DNA of 64,000 bases, taken from contig JAEWHC010000005.1 of NCBI GenBank assembly GCA_023387985.1, forward strand, positions 1 through 64,000, given 5' to 3'. This stretch comes from Bacteroidota bacterium (GTDB taxonomy: Bacteria; Bacteroidota; Bacteroidia; Chitinophagales; Chitinophagaceae). Both the position numbers and the translations under genes were made by a program. The notes under the pieces are model-generated. The model was not told where the DNA came from. It saw only the letters and a program-made list of their open reading frames with translations, and made no database searches. Shown here in pieces: positions 41,719-51,323 of this stretch. The first letter of the stretch is position 1. The number at the start of each line of letters is the position of its first letter.

Positions 41719-42525
41719 ATGGTATCCAAAACCTATTCTTATCAAACCGGTTCGCCGGAGGCCTTTTTCCCGGAAGAACGTAAATTGTTGCTGCAATGGA
41801 CACCTGAATTCCTGCTGGCCGGGTTGCAAAATATCAACAACAACGAGTTGGTCGCCGTTGAAATTTTCCAGGGGTTGGTTTCTGATGTATCCCACATAGC
41901 AGCGGCATCCAACCAATCTATACTATTGAACATCAAGGAAATACCTGTTGTATTTTTCAATGCCGGCAAGCAATTCCTGCCGGTTCCCGGAAGTGAATAC
42001 GAACCGGAAAGCGCTATGGCACAGCTTAGCCAGTTGGCAATGCTTGGTAATCAGGACCGGCAGTTTACCGACAAAGCGTATGCAAAAGAGATCATCATTC
42101 AATGGGCAATGCCTGGTTATGTTGCTGATGCATTTAGCAGTCATTTCAATATGATAACCTACCGGCACCTCATCAGTACCCTTGTAGATCAGCAAATGGC
42201 AGAGGCAAATTTTGGCCGGCTTGTCTTTTGCAATACCCACTGCCTCGCTACCTTGTTTAAAGCAGGCCAACTGCAGTTTGCTTCATCCATTCCTGTTCAC
42301 ACCCCGGATGATCTTGCCTACCGTTGCCTTTTGCTGATGAAGAATGCTTCAATTGAAAATAGCGATCTGCAATGGTATTATTCAGGCATGCTGGATGAAG
42401 ATTCCCAATTGTTCAAGACCCTCGATCATTTTGTGGCAAACCTCCACCGTTGGAACCCTGTACAAACGGTTGAAGGCACCCGCGAACCCCATTATTTCTC
42501 CCATTTACAAAACCTCTCTTTATGA
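41719..42525 (+). CDS. DUF3822 family protein
   Basis: This 268-residue cytoplasmic protein has an ASKHA-like look (alternating beta-alpha, two similar halves), which fits DUF3822, a Bacteroidota family regularly encoded just before rsmD. Segments such as NELVAVEIFQGLVSD and GRLVFCNTHCLATLFKAG look like core strands. Function is unknown. Its stop overlaps the rsmD start (ATGA), so the two are coupled. Confidence 0.8.
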   Translation: MVSKTYSYQTGSPEAFFPEERKLLLQWTPEFLLAGLQNINNNELVAVEIFQGLVSDVSHIAAASNQSILLNIKEIPVVFFNAGKQFLPVPGSEYEPESAMAQLSQLAMLGNQDRQFTDKAYAKEIIIQWAMPGYVADAFSSHFNMITYRHLISTLVDQQMAEANFGRLVFCNTHCLATLFKAGQLQFASSIPVHTPDDLAYRCLLLMKNASIENSDLQWYYSGMLDEDSQLFKTLDHFVANLHRWNPVQTVEGTREPHYFSHLQNLSL

Positions 42526-43073
42526 GGATCATCAGCGGCAAATGGGGAGGAAGAAAAATCAATCCACCAGTAAAAATGCCGTACACAAGGCCAACCACCG
42601 ACATTGCCAAAGAAGGCTTATTCAATATCCTGCAGCACAATTTTAACCTTGCCGGTATACGCACACTTGATCTGTTTGGCGGTACCGGTTCCATTACCTA
42701 TGAATTGCTGAGCCGGGGAGCAAAGGCTTCGGTAACCATTGAAAAGGATACGCAGATGCACGCCTTCATCAAAAAAAACCTGGAAATGCTTGGCGCGGAA
42801 AATGCAGAAGTCATAAAAACCGATGTATTCCGTTTCCTGGAAAATGCCTCGGATAGTTTCGATTTTATTTTTGCCGGTCCGCCTTACGCTTTAACCAATA
42901 TTGACGATCTGCCGGCAATCATTCTAAGAAAAAAACTAATCGCTCCGAACGGCATTTTTGTACTGGAACATACGCCGTCAAACAATTATGCGGATTGGCC
43001 GGGATTTCAGAAACAACGCAATTACGGAACAACCGTCTTCAGCTTTTTTGAGCGGTTGCCTGAAAACGAATAA
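42522..43073 (+). CDS. rsmD: 16S rRNA (guanine(966)-N2)-methyltransferase RsmD-like, with altered catalytic motif
   Basis: RsmD methylates G966 of 16S rRNA using SAM. The 183-residue protein matches the family: MRIISGKWGGRKI, RPTTDIAKEGLFNIL, and SAM motif LDLFGGTGSITYELLSRGA (49-67). The catalytic motif IV, normally [D/N]PP[Y/F], reads AGPPYAL here (G119-P120-P121-Y122; codon GGT). Because the acidic or amide side chain coordinates the target amine, activity may be reduced or the base call may be wrong. It overlaps DUF3822 by 4 bp and abuts the next gene. Confidence 0.88.
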   Translation: MRIISGKWGGRKINPPVKMPYTRPTTDIAKEGLFNILQHNFNLAGIRTLDLFGGTGSITYELLSRGAKASVTIEKDTQMHAFIKKNLEMLGAENAEVIKTDVFRFLENASDSFDFIFAGPPYALTNIDDLPAIILRKKLIAPNGIFVLEHTPSNNYADWPGFQKQRNYGTTVFSFFERLPENE

Positions 43074-43655
43074 ATGGAAAATATCAATTACGACAAGAAG
43101 GCGCTCCGAAAGTATTACAAGGCAAAACGCAAAGCGTTGTCTGTTGAGGAAAAACATCAAAAACTTGAAGGATTAAAAAAGCAATTCGACCATTTTAAAC
43201 TTGAATTGCCAAAAATCGTAAAGCTTTATCAACCAATGGAGACCCGGAATGAACTGCCTGTTCAATGGCTTCGTGAAAAGATCAAGGCCCTTCAACCTGC
43301 TGCGCTTTTCGCTTATCCGCATTGCCTGCAAAATGGTGAAATGCATGCCCGTATTGACAATGCGGATACAGTGTGGAAAGAATCCGCTTTCGGTGTGTTG
43401 GAACCCGTGGAAGGAGAGATTATTGAACCGCATCACATTGATTGGGTGATTGTGCCGCTGCTATGTTTTGACAATCAGGGTTATCGTGTGGGTTACGGAG
43501 CCGGCTTTTACGATCGTTACCTCAAACTTGTATCGCCGCAATGCAAAACCATCGGCCTTTCCTGGTTTCCTCCTGTTGAAAAGATCGAGGGCATTTATGC
43601 TGGCGATGTGGCCATAAAATATTGTATCACTCCAGAAGCGGTCTATGCGTTCTAA
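43074..43655 (+). CDS. 5-formyltetrahydrofolate cyclo-ligase
   Basis: This enzyme converts 5-formyl-THF to 5,10-methenyl-THF with ATP. The 193-residue protein has a basic N-terminal helix (KKALRKYYKAKRKALS), FGVLEPVEGEIIEPHHIDWV and the ATP/substrate motif GYRVGYGAGFYDRYL. Its ATG directly follows the rsmD stop, and its end overlaps the lpxK start by 11 bp. Confidence 0.93.
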   Translation: MENINYDKKALRKYYKAKRKALSVEEKHQKLEGLKKQFDHFKLELPKIVKLYQPMETRNELPVQWLREKIKALQPAALFAYPHCLQNGEMHARIDNADTVWKESAFGVLEPVEGEIIEPHHIDWVIVPLLCFDNQGYRVGYGAGFYDRYLKLVSPQCKTIGLSWFPPVEKIEGIYAGDVAIKYCITPEAVYAF

Positions 43656-44721
43656 TACCAATTTCTGGAAAGGATTCCGCAGGATCTTCTACCCGATCGC
43701 CTTACTATCAGGCCTGTATATTTTCCTTCGGAATAAATTTTACGACTGGAACTGGATCAGACCCGTGCGCTTTAATTTCCCCATCATTTGTGTCGGCAAC
43801 CTGAGTGTGGGCGGTACCGGCAAGAGCCCGATGATCGAAATGCTGGTTGAATGGTTGCAGCCTTTTATTCAACCGGCAACACTGAGCCGGGGTTACAAGC
43901 GAAAAACCAAAGGCTATCTGCTGGCCAATGACCTGACGAGCGCCCTGGAGATTGGAGACGAGCCCATGCAGTTCCACCTGAAATTTCCTAATCTACCGGT
44001 TGCCGTCGGCGAAAGCCGCACACAAGCCGTTCCATTGCTTTTGCACGATGCGCCGCAAACCGGTGTAATTCTTTTGGATGACGCTTTTCAACACCGGAAG
44101 ATCCATGCCGGGTACAATATTGTGCTTACAGAATTCAGCAATCCGTTTTGGTCGGATTGGTATTTGCCGGCCGGCGACCTTCGCGACCTGAAGCAGTCGG
44201 CAAACCGGGCACAAACCATTGTGGTAACCAAATGTCCGGAAGACCTGGGCACCGAAACCGCCGGGAAATTCCGTAATGAAATACAGCAATACGCACCAAA
44301 AGCCTCAGTGTACTTTACTGCCCTGCAATATGGCATTCCCATCCATTATTCCGGCGATCCGGTAAAACCATATGAACCGGATGAAGTGATTTTGCTTGTA
44401 GCAGGCATCGCCAATCCCTTACCGTTAAGGAATCATATAGAGCGCCACGTACACCAGCTGCATGAGATCCGATTTGCCGACCACCACATTTTCAGTATTG
44501 ATGACCTGTTGAAGATAAGTGAAACGTTTGCCGGGATAGAGGCAGAAAAGAAAAGAATTATAACAACGGAGAAAGATTTCGTGCGATTGGTAAAGTTTGG
44601 CAAAGAATTGGAGAACCTGCAATTATACGTTCAGCCGGTAAGGCACAAAGTGCTTTTTAAGCAGGAGGGCGCGTTTAAGTATGAAATTTTAAATTTTGCA
44701 TTAAATTTCCGCAAGGAATAA
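43645..44721 (+). CDS. lpxK: Tetraacyldisaccharide 4'-kinase (lipid A)
   Basis: LpxK phosphorylates the 4' position of the lipid A disaccharide at the inner membrane. The 358-residue protein has an N-terminal membrane-associated helix (about 12-28), Walker A GNLSVGGTGKSPM (51-63), then RGYKRKTKGYL and the typical DDAFQHRKI. This shows the organism makes lipid A. A basic C-terminal half follows. rnr follows after 4 bp. Confidence 0.94.
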   Translation: MRSNTNFWKGFRRIFYPIALLSGLYIFLRNKFYDWNWIRPVRFNFPIICVGNLSVGGTGKSPMIEMLVEWLQPFIQPATLSRGYKRKTKGYLLANDLTSALEIGDEPMQFHLKFPNLPVAVGESRTQAVPLLLHDAPQTGVILLDDAFQHRKIHAGYNIVLTEFSNPFWSDWYLPAGDLRDLKQSANRAQTIVVTKCPEDLGTETAGKFRNEIQQYAPKASVYFTALQYGIPIHYSGDPVKPYEPDEVILLVAGIANPLPLRNHIERHVHQLHEIRFADHHIFSIDDLLKISETFAGIEAEKKRIITTEKDFVRLVKFGKELENLQLYVQPVRHKVLFKQEGAFKYEILNFALNFRKE

Positions 44722-44725
44722 ACAA

Positions 44726-46807
44726 ATGAATAAGAAAAAAACTAAAATTCACAAGGGAAGCAGCCAGCAACTGATCACAGGTGTGCTGGATATTACGCGC
44801 AGCGGTTTGGGTTTTGTAGAAACCAAAGACGATATTGGAGATGTACTTGTACGCCCTGCAGATTTCAACAGAGCCTTTCATGGAGATACCGTTCGCGTAG
44901 CCATCACCAAAGAAAAATCGATAGACCGTAAACGGGAAGGAAAGATTGTAGAAATTGTAAAACGCAAGACCGACCTGTTTATCGGTACCCTGCGCCGTCA
45001 TGGCGGCCGCTGGTTCTTTCTACCGGATGTAGATAAACCCATTCCCCATTTTGAACTGGAAGCTGACCCGGATGGTGAAATTGAGGAAGGCGCAAAAGTG
45101 ATGGTAAGATTTGTGCGGTGGGATAAAAGCGATCGCCGTCCAATTGGCGAATGGGTGGAAAATCTTGGTGCTGAAGACATGAACGATGTGGCCATGAAAG
45201 AAATTTTGCTGGAAAACGGATTCCCGCTCAAATTCAGTGATGATGCCCTGGAAGAAACTGCCCGGCTAAACCCGGCCATTACCCATGCCGATATAAAAGC
45301 CCGCAAAGATTTTCGCGATATCCTCACTTTTACCATCGACCCAGTGGATGCCAGGGATTTTGATGATGCAATCAGCTTTCGAACCCTTTCACGGGGAAAT
45401 TTTGAAATAGGTGTGCATATTGCCGATGTCAGTCATTTTGTAACGGAAGATACCAATTTGGATAAAGAAGCTTTCGAACGTGCCACAAGCGTTTACCTGC
45501 CCGACCGGGTGAACCCGATGTTGCCCGAACTCATCAGCAATGAACTGTGCAGCCTTAGACCAGATGAAAACAAATTCGCTTTTTCCGCAGTATTTGAAAT
45601 GAATGTCCGTGGACAGATAAAGCATCATTGGCTCGGGAAAACCTTGATTCGTTCAAACCGCCGGTATGCCTATGAAGAAGTGCAGGAAATAATAGAAGGC
45701 GGTGAAGACCAGCATGCAGAAGCCATTTTAACCATCAACAAAATTGCACGGGAACTCCGCAAACAGCGATTTGCGAAAGGCGCCATCAACTTCAGTTCGC
45801 AAGAGGTACGGTTTGTACTGGATGAAAATGCAAAGCCCATTGGCATAGAAGTAAAGGAAAGCAAAGAATCGCATCAACTGATCGAAGAATTCATGTTGCT
45901 TGCCAACCGTGTTGTAGCGGAAACCCTGAGCAAGGCGACGGTATACGAAAAACCTTTGCCGGTTGCTTACCGTATTCATGATTTGCCGGATGAAGGCAAA
46001 CTTGAACCGTTTATCGCTTTCGCGAAAAAATTTGGTTATCATTTCGATACGAGTACAGGCGATACCATTGCAAAATCATTTAACCAAATGCTGCAGAAAG
46101 CAAAAGGCACTCCGCAGCAGCATGTGCTGGAACAGCTCGGAATCCGTACAATGGCCAAAGCGGTTTATTCAACAAAGAATATCGGGCATTATGGACTGGG
46201 TTTTGATCATTACTGCCACTTCACCTCCCCCATTCGCCGCTATCCGGATGTTATGATCCACCGGCTGCTGCAGCAATATCTGAACGATAAATTGGTGGTG
46301 GACAAGAAACTCGAAGAAAAATGCAAACATTGCAGTGAGCGGGAACGTGCAGCCATGGACAGCGAAAGAAGTGCGAATAAATATAAACAGGTTGAGTTTT
46401 TAAGCGATCACGTTGGTGAAGAGTTTGACGCGGTAATCAGCGGCGTTTCCACTTTCGGCTTCTGGGCCGAAACGGTGGAACATAAATGTGAGGGCCTGGT
46501 CAGCATCCGTGATCTGAATTATTACGATGATTTCCGGTTGATCGAATCCGATTATTCACTGGTAGGCATGCGCAGCGGAAGGAAGTTCAGAATGGGCGAT
46601 ACGGTTATCATTAAGGTGATATCTGCAAACCTGCTGAAAAAGCAACTTGATTTTGACTGGGTGCCGCCGCAGAAAAAAGAAAGCGATTTCAAAAAATTTG
46701 AACCCGACCTCAGGGCAGGTGGAAAAGCTTCAGGTAAAAATAAAAATACCAAACCCGCCGGTAAAGCACCCATTCCAAAAAATTCTAAAAAGAGCAGAAA
46801 GAAATAA
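44726..46807 (+). CDS. rnr: Ribonuclease R
   Basis: RNase R is a 3'-5' exoribonuclease that digests structured RNA. The 693-residue protein has N-terminal cold-shock/OB domains (about 15-150), the RNB catalytic domain (DPVDARDFDDAISF, about 204-217; GLGFDHYCHFTSPIRRYPD), an S1 domain (about 565-645) and a Lys-rich C-terminal tail (last 30 residues). It is somewhat shorter than the E. coli enzyme (813) because the N-terminal HTH is missing, as in other Bacteroidota. Confidence 0.95.
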   Translation: MNKKKTKIHKGSSQQLITGVLDITRSGLGFVETKDDIGDVLVRPADFNRAFHGDTVRVAITKEKSIDRKREGKIVEIVKRKTDLFIGTLRRHGGRWFFLPDVDKPIPHFELEADPDGEIEEGAKVMVRFVRWDKSDRRPIGEWVENLGAEDMNDVAMKEILLENGFPLKFSDDALEETARLNPAITHADIKARKDFRDILTFTIDPVDARDFDDAISFRTLSRGNFEIGVHIADVSHFVTEDTNLDKEAFERATSVYLPDRVNPMLPELISNELCSLRPDENKFAFSAVFEMNVRGQIKHHWLGKTLIRSNRRYAYEEVQEIIEGGEDQHAEAILTINKIARELRKQRFAKGAINFSSQEVRFVLDENAKPIGIEVKESKESHQLIEEFMLLANRVVAETLSKATVYEKPLPVAYRIHDLPDEGKLEPFIAFAKKFGYHFDTSTGDTIAKSFNQMLQKAKGTPQQHVLEQLGIRTMAKAVYSTKNIGHYGLGFDHYCHFTSPIRRYPDVMIHRLLQQYLNDKLVVDKKLEEKCKHCSERERAAMDSERSANKYKQVEFLSDHVGEEFDAVISGVSTFGFWAETVEHKCEGLVSIRDLNYYDDFRLIESDYSLVGMRSGRKFRMGDTVIIKVISANLLKKQLDFDWVPPQKKESDFKKFEPDLRAGGKASGKNKNTKPAGKAPIPKNSKKSRKK

Positions 46808-46824
46808 AATAAACAGCAGCGCTC

Positions 46825-48039
46825 ATGCCTAAAAAAATGTTCGGCCCCTTCAGCCAGGTACTCCCAATGACCGGGATGCGTTTAAAAGGCAGATTGACTG
46901 ATGATGAGATGCCCATTCTGAAACATGCATCAGTGGTAGTTGATCATGGTAAGATTGTTGACATTGGCCTTTGGGATGAATTGAGAACGAGGCATAAGGA
47001 AATCATTATCGAAGAGATCACCCGGCCTGCGGTTCTAATGCCCGGATTTGTGGATTGCCACACGCATATTTGCTTTGGAGGTAACCGTTCGGCTGATTAT
47101 GCTTTAAGGGTTTCCGGCGTGTCCTACCTCGAAATTGCCCGCGCCGGCGGAGGCATAAAAAGTTCGGTTGAAAAAACAAGACAAGCCGGCGAGGCGGAAT
47201 TGACCCAGGGTTTGCTCAACCGGATCCACAGGCATATAGAAGATGGCGTGACCACCATTGAAGTAAAAAGCGGCTACGGCTTAAATGTGGAGTCCGAACT
47301 GAAAATGTTGCGTGCCATACGCAATGCCGCCGGCAAAACCACGGCAAAGCTGGTAAGCACCTGTCTTGCGGCACATACCATGCCGGCAGATTTTAACGGC
47401 ACACCCCGCGAATACCTACAGCATATTCTTAGCGAATTACTGCCTGTTGTTAAAGCAGAAGGCCTCGCCAGTCGCGTGGATATTTTTACTGAGGAAACCG
47501 CTTTTTCTGTTGACGATTCAATCTGGTATCTCAATGCCTGCAGGCAGATGTGTTTTGATATAACTGTTCATGCCGACCAATTTACCATTGGGGGCAGCAA
47601 AGCTGCGCTGGCCTGCCTGGCCGTAAGTGCCGATCATCTGGAGGCAAGCGATGATAGCGTTTGCAGGCAAATTGCAGCAAGCGATACGGTAGCCGTGGTT
47701 TTGCCTGGCGCCAGCATGGGGCTGGGAATGCCTTATGCCCCTGCACGCAAATTGCTGGACGCAGGCGCCTGCCTGGCCATATCCACCGATTGGAATCCAG
47801 GTTCTGCTCCCATGGGCAACCTGCTGTTGCAGGCGAGTGTAATGGGCGCGGCCGAAAAATTAAGCATTGCCGAAACGTTGGCAGGAATCACCTACCGGGC
47901 AGGGCACGCCCTGCGGTTGCCTGGCGCTGGAAAACTTGAACCCGGCACCATTGCGCAAATGCAGGCTTATGCCACCGGCGATTACCGCGATATCGTTTAT
48001 CATCAGGGCGGATTGAAGCCTTACCGGGTGTGGATTTGA
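46825..48039 (+). CDS. hutI: Imidazolonepropionase
   Basis: HutI hydrolyses imidazolonepropionate to formiminoglutamate, the third step of histidine degradation. The 404-residue amidohydrolase has metal-site FVDCHTHICFGGNRSADYAL, GYGLNVESELKML, VHADQFTIGG and STDWNPGSAPMGNL. It follows rnr by 17 bp and is 165 bp upstream of the formimidoylglutamase-like gene. hutH and hutU are not in the window. Confidence 0.94.
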   Translation: MPKKMFGPFSQVLPMTGMRLKGRLTDDEMPILKHASVVVDHGKIVDIGLWDELRTRHKEIIIEEITRPAVLMPGFVDCHTHICFGGNRSADYALRVSGVSYLEIARAGGGIKSSVEKTRQAGEAELTQGLLNRIHRHIEDGVTTIEVKSGYGLNVESELKMLRAIRNAAGKTTAKLVSTCLAAHTMPADFNGTPREYLQHILSELLPVVKAEGLASRVDIFTEETAFSVDDSIWYLNACRQMCFDITVHADQFTIGGSKAALACLAVSADHLEASDDSVCRQIAASDTVAVVLPGASMGLGMPYAPARKLLDAGACLAISTDWNPGSAPMGNLLLQASVMGAAEKLSIAETLAGITYRAGHALRLPGAGKLEPGTIAQMQAYATGDYRDIVYHQGGLKPYRVWI

Positions 48040-48151
48040 AAGCAAATTGCAGCTGGCCATTCGCCTTTGCTCCCATACGCGGGTTGATTACGCGGATAAG
48101 CAGATGAAATTGGTTTGGCGATCTGCATTTGGCCATTGCTTCAATTCAAGG

Positions 48152-48187
48152 TTTGCCTTTTCCCCTCAAAGCAAACATGTATTTTTG
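48152..48187 (+). promoter_or_regulatory. Possible promoter of the formimidoylglutamase-like gene
   Basis: TATTTTTG (48180-48187) matches -7; TTTG (48152-48155) lies 24 bp upstream, longer than the usual spacer. Confidence 0.4.
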
Positions 48188-48204
48188 CCTTTCAACCAAA
48201 AAAC

Positions 48205-49206
48205 ATGGCACATTACAATCCACCTTCAAGAGACAACTGGAAAGGACGCATTGACGGGGATACACCGGAATTTTTCCGCTGGCACCAGATCATTCAAATG
48301 GTTGACCTTGAGGCGGGCAAGTTGCCGGTGATCGGTCCAAAACATATGGGTATTGCCTTGCTGGGTTTTTGTTGTGATGAAGGCATAAGAAGAAATAAAG
48401 GACGTATTGGTGCCAAGGAAGGCCCTGCAGCCTTGCGTGACGCTTGCCGAAATCTGCCGGTGAGCGGAACCCATTTCGTAATGATTGATGCAGGAGACGT
48501 TGTGTGTGCGGATCAGGATTTGGAAGGCGCACAGGAAGCATTGGGAAAGGCCGTGGCACAATTACGGACGGCCAATTATCTGCCTATTGTACTTGGTGGC
48601 GGCCACGAAGTAAGTTGGGGCACATTCCTGGGAATGCAACGCATCGGGAAAGGCAGGAGCTTCGGCGCCATAAATTTCGACGCGCATTTTGACCTGCGTG
48701 AACCTGACCCGGAGAACGGCGCCAATTCGGGCACGCCGTTTTTCCAGATGTACCAGCATTGCCTCGACTTCAATAAAGAGTTTTATTACCTGCCCATTGG
48801 TATCCAGCAATATTCCAATACCCGCAGGCTGTTTGACCTGGCTTCACAAATCACCAACCGTTATTTTCTTGCAGAGCAGTTTACCAATGATCAGCTCGAG
48901 GCATTGATCATGTCTATCAATGGAATGGTTTCCAATTGCGAACACATTTTACTGAGCATCGATCTTGATGTATTCTCCACTTGTTTTGCACCGGGCGTGA
49001 GCGCAACATCATTTAACGGCATAGCGCCAAACAGCATGTTCAAAAGATTGGTAAGGCATACAGTATTTAGCGGAAAAATTGATGCCATCAATATTGCGGA
49101 ACTGAATCCGGTTTACGACAAAGACGGGCGTACGGCCAAACTGGCCGCGTCCATCATTTTCGATATTGTTCAAGCTGCGGATATGAATGCAGAATATCCA
49201 GGATAA
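48205..49206 (+). CDS. hutG: Formimidoylglutamase-like ureohydrolase (arginase family)
   Basis: It probably hydrolyses formiminoglutamate to glutamate and formamide, the step after HutI. The 333-residue protein has the binuclear manganese ligands of the arginase family: GGGHEVSWG, NFDAHFDLRE and SIDLDVFS. Its place next to hutI argues for formimidoylglutamase rather than arginase or agmatinase. The ATG at 48205 was chosen from the conserved start and the promoter position; a longer frame upstream is not coding-like. Confidence 0.85.
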   Translation: MAHYNPPSRDNWKGRIDGDTPEFFRWHQIIQMVDLEAGKLPVIGPKHMGIALLGFCCDEGIRRNKGRIGAKEGPAALRDACRNLPVSGTHFVMIDAGDVVCADQDLEGAQEALGKAVAQLRTANYLPIVLGGGHEVSWGTFLGMQRIGKGRSFGAINFDAHFDLREPDPENGANSGTPFFQMYQHCLDFNKEFYYLPIGIQQYSNTRRLFDLASQITNRYFLAEQFTNDQLEALIMSINGMVSNCEHILLSIDLDVFSTCFAPGVSATSFNGIAPNSMFKRLVRHTVFSGKIDAINIAELNPVYDKDGRTAKLAASIIFDIVQAADMNAEYPG

Positions 49207-49217
49207 CTTAAAGAGAA

Positions 49218-49748
49218 ATGAATAGAGACTGGTCTTATTTTTTTCTGGGGATTATTGCCGCGATGACAATGATCATGATCAGCGTACAGTCGCGCCCGCT
49301 TAATGTGCGGCCCGGCGTTCCCAATGGCATGGTTACCTACCAGCTGAGTGGTGAGCAGGCCAAAGTGCGGGAATACAATGGCGTGTGGCATGAAAAGGGC
49401 TTGATGCCTGTGGCTGAAAAACATATCTGGCTCGACTTCATTTATATTCTCATTTATTCCCTGTTCTTCTATACGGCAACCAAACGTTTCATTCTGCTGA
49501 ACCCAGTGCCCGCGGTTATGAAATATCGTGGCATACTGATTTTCGTTTCTTTGCTTCCGGGCATTTTGGATGTTTTTGAAAATATATTTGTAATGAAATG
49601 GCTGAATGGAAATGTTGATGAAATAAGTCCGGGTGTGGTGTTCATTACAGCTTCCCTCAAATATGGCCTGGCGGCAATTTTACTGTTTGGCGCCATTTAT
49701 GACTGGATCCGGGTGACCTCAAAACTTTTTTTCAAAAAACAACTTTGA
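49218..49748 (+). CDS. Hypothetical four-helix membrane protein
   Basis: This 176-residue protein has hydrophobic helices at about 6-23, 70-88, 104-124 and 143-163, with a polar extracytoplasmic loop of about 45 residues after helix 1. I do not recognise a family. It lies 11 bp after the formimidoylglutamase-like gene and its TGA shares one base with the rlmB ATG, so it is part of this transcript. Confidence 0.65.
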   Translation: MNRDWSYFFLGIIAAMTMIMISVQSRPLNVRPGVPNGMVTYQLSGEQAKVREYNGVWHEKGLMPVAEKHIWLDFIYILIYSLFFYTATKRFILLNPVPAVMKYRGILIFVSLLPGILDVFENIFVMKWLNGNVDEISPGVVFITASLKYGLAAILLFGAIYDWIRVTSKLFFKKQL

Positions 49749-50506
49749 TGGCAACCTTCATTAAATCCAATAAGATCATCGCCGGAAGAAATCCACTCAT
49801 CGAAGCACTTCGTGGCAATCAAACCATTGACAAAATCCTGGTTTTCCGCAATGCTACCGGGGTACAGATCAGTACAATAAAAACACTGGCGAGGGAAAAG
49901 TCGGTGCCGGTTCAGCCAGTTCCCATGGAAAAGTTGAACCAGATAACCAATGTAAATCACCAGGGTGTTATAGCCTTTCGTAGTGCAGTGCAATTTTTTG
50001 AACTGCAGGATGTAATTGATTTTGCGGTACAAAAAGGTGAAACCATTTTATTCGTTATGCTAGATGGCGTTACCGATGTGCGCAATATTGGGGCTATTGC
50101 CCGTACGGCGGTTTGTTGTGGAGCCCAGGCTTTAATCATTCCGCAAAAAGGTGTGGCTGCCCTTGGCGAAGACGCGTTGAAAAGTAGCGCGGGGGCTTTG
50201 GAACATATCCATATCTGCCGGGTGAAAACCCTTACCGAAGCTGCCGATCTCTTGCTGATGAACGGCATTTCCATTGCCGCCAGTCAAATGAAAGCTGAAA
50301 TGCATTTGGCTGATGTCGACCTGACTGTTCCAATGGCTATTGTAATGGGCAGCGAGGAAACAGGCGTATCCGCGGCGGTAAATGAAAAAGCGGCCGTGCG
50401 GTTCAGGATACCCATGGTTGGCGATTTTGAAAGCCTCAACGTGAGCGTAGCGGCAGGCATGATTTTGTATGAAGCCATGAAACAGCGGCTTGTTAAAAAC
50501 GCATAG
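49748..50506 (+). CDS. rlmB: TrmH/RlmB family rRNA 2'-O-methyltransferase
   Basis: This SPOUT enzyme probably methylates the ribose of G2251 in 23S rRNA. The 252-residue protein has the N-terminal substrate-binding domain (IIAGRNPLIEALRGNQ), and the three SPOUT motifs DGVTDVRNIGAIARTA, MGSEETGVS and LNVSVAAGMILYE of the knotted SAM site. RlmB is likely from length and motif wording, but other TrmH members are possible. Confidence 0.9.
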   Translation: MATFIKSNKIIAGRNPLIEALRGNQTIDKILVFRNATGVQISTIKTLAREKSVPVQPVPMEKLNQITNVNHQGVIAFRSAVQFFELQDVIDFAVQKGETILFVMLDGVTDVRNIGAIARTAVCCGAQALIIPQKGVAALGEDALKSSAGALEHIHICRVKTLTEAADLLLMNGISIAASQMKAEMHLADVDLTVPMAIVMGSEETGVSAAVNEKAAVRFRIPMVGDFESLNVSVAAGMILYEAMKQRLVKNA

Positions 50507-50562
50507 CCCGTTGTGCTTTGTGAAACGGCAATGCCCAACCAGCGCAAAGAACGGTAAATCGG

Positions 50563-51222
50563 CTATTCCCTTGCCCCAAAAATCAGGCTTCCGATTCGCA
50601 GCATATTGGATCCATTTTCAACAGCCAACTTATAATCCCCGGTCATTCCCATGCTTAAAAGCGTGAACCCGGCTTCATCGTCTTTCCATTTGCTGAAAAG
50701 CGCTCTCAGTTTGTTGAATTCAGCGCCAACCAATTCCAGGTCATCACTGAATGAAGCCATTCCCATCAGCCCGCGGATCTCCACAAATGCCATCCCTCCC
50801 GAATGATAATCCTCCATGACGGCCTGCAGTTCCTCTTCATCCAGTCCAAACTTGGTTTCCTCAGTGGCAATGAAGATCTGCAACAGACAATTTATTTTCC
50901 GGTTTATTTTTTCTCCCTGTTTATTAATTTCTTTCAACAATTTCAGGCTGTCCACTCCCTGGATCAAATGCACAAAGGGCGCTATGAATTTCACCTTATT
51001 TCGCTGCAAATGGCCAATGAAATGCCAACGGATATCCTTAGGTAAAGCCGCGTGTTTTTCAGTCATTTCCTGGACATAATTCTCTCCAAAATCACGCTGC
51101 CCCAAATTGTACAGGCTCAAAATATCTTCAACGGGTTTTATTTTACTGACTGCAACAAGCTCAATTTCATGCACTTTACAATAATCAATCAGCTCGAGGT
51201 ATTTGGTTTTATTTACAGACAT
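50563..51222 (-). CDS. YggS family pyridoxal-phosphate-binding protein (PLP homeostasis)
   Basis: This 219-residue single-domain TIM barrel has PLP lysine K27 in LVAVSKIKP, DFGENYVQEM, WHFIGHLQRNKVK and the C-terminal LSMGMTGDYKLAVENGSNMLRIGS. Such proteins (PLPBP) hold PLP and affect amino acid pools; no catalytic activity is known. Transcribed alone, convergent with rlmB. Confidence 0.93.
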   Translation of the reverse strand: MSVNKTKYLELIDYCKVHEIELVAVSKIKPVEDILSLYNLGQRDFGENYVQEMTEKHAALPKDIRWHFIGHLQRNKVKFIAPFVHLIQGVDSLKLLKEINKQGEKINRKINCLLQIFIATEETKFGLDEEELQAVMEDYHSGGMAFVEIRGLMGMASFSDDLELVGAEFNKLRALFSKWKDDEAGFTLLSMGMTGDYKLAVENGSNMLRIGSLIFGARE

Positions 51223-51323
51223 TCTTCCTGGTATTTTCTCATGAGTTGAGCATGCAAGTTACCGAATACTTCGCGATGGACCGGCCGGTATGCCGCTTGT
51301 TCAGGTGGAGAATGGAACCCAGG

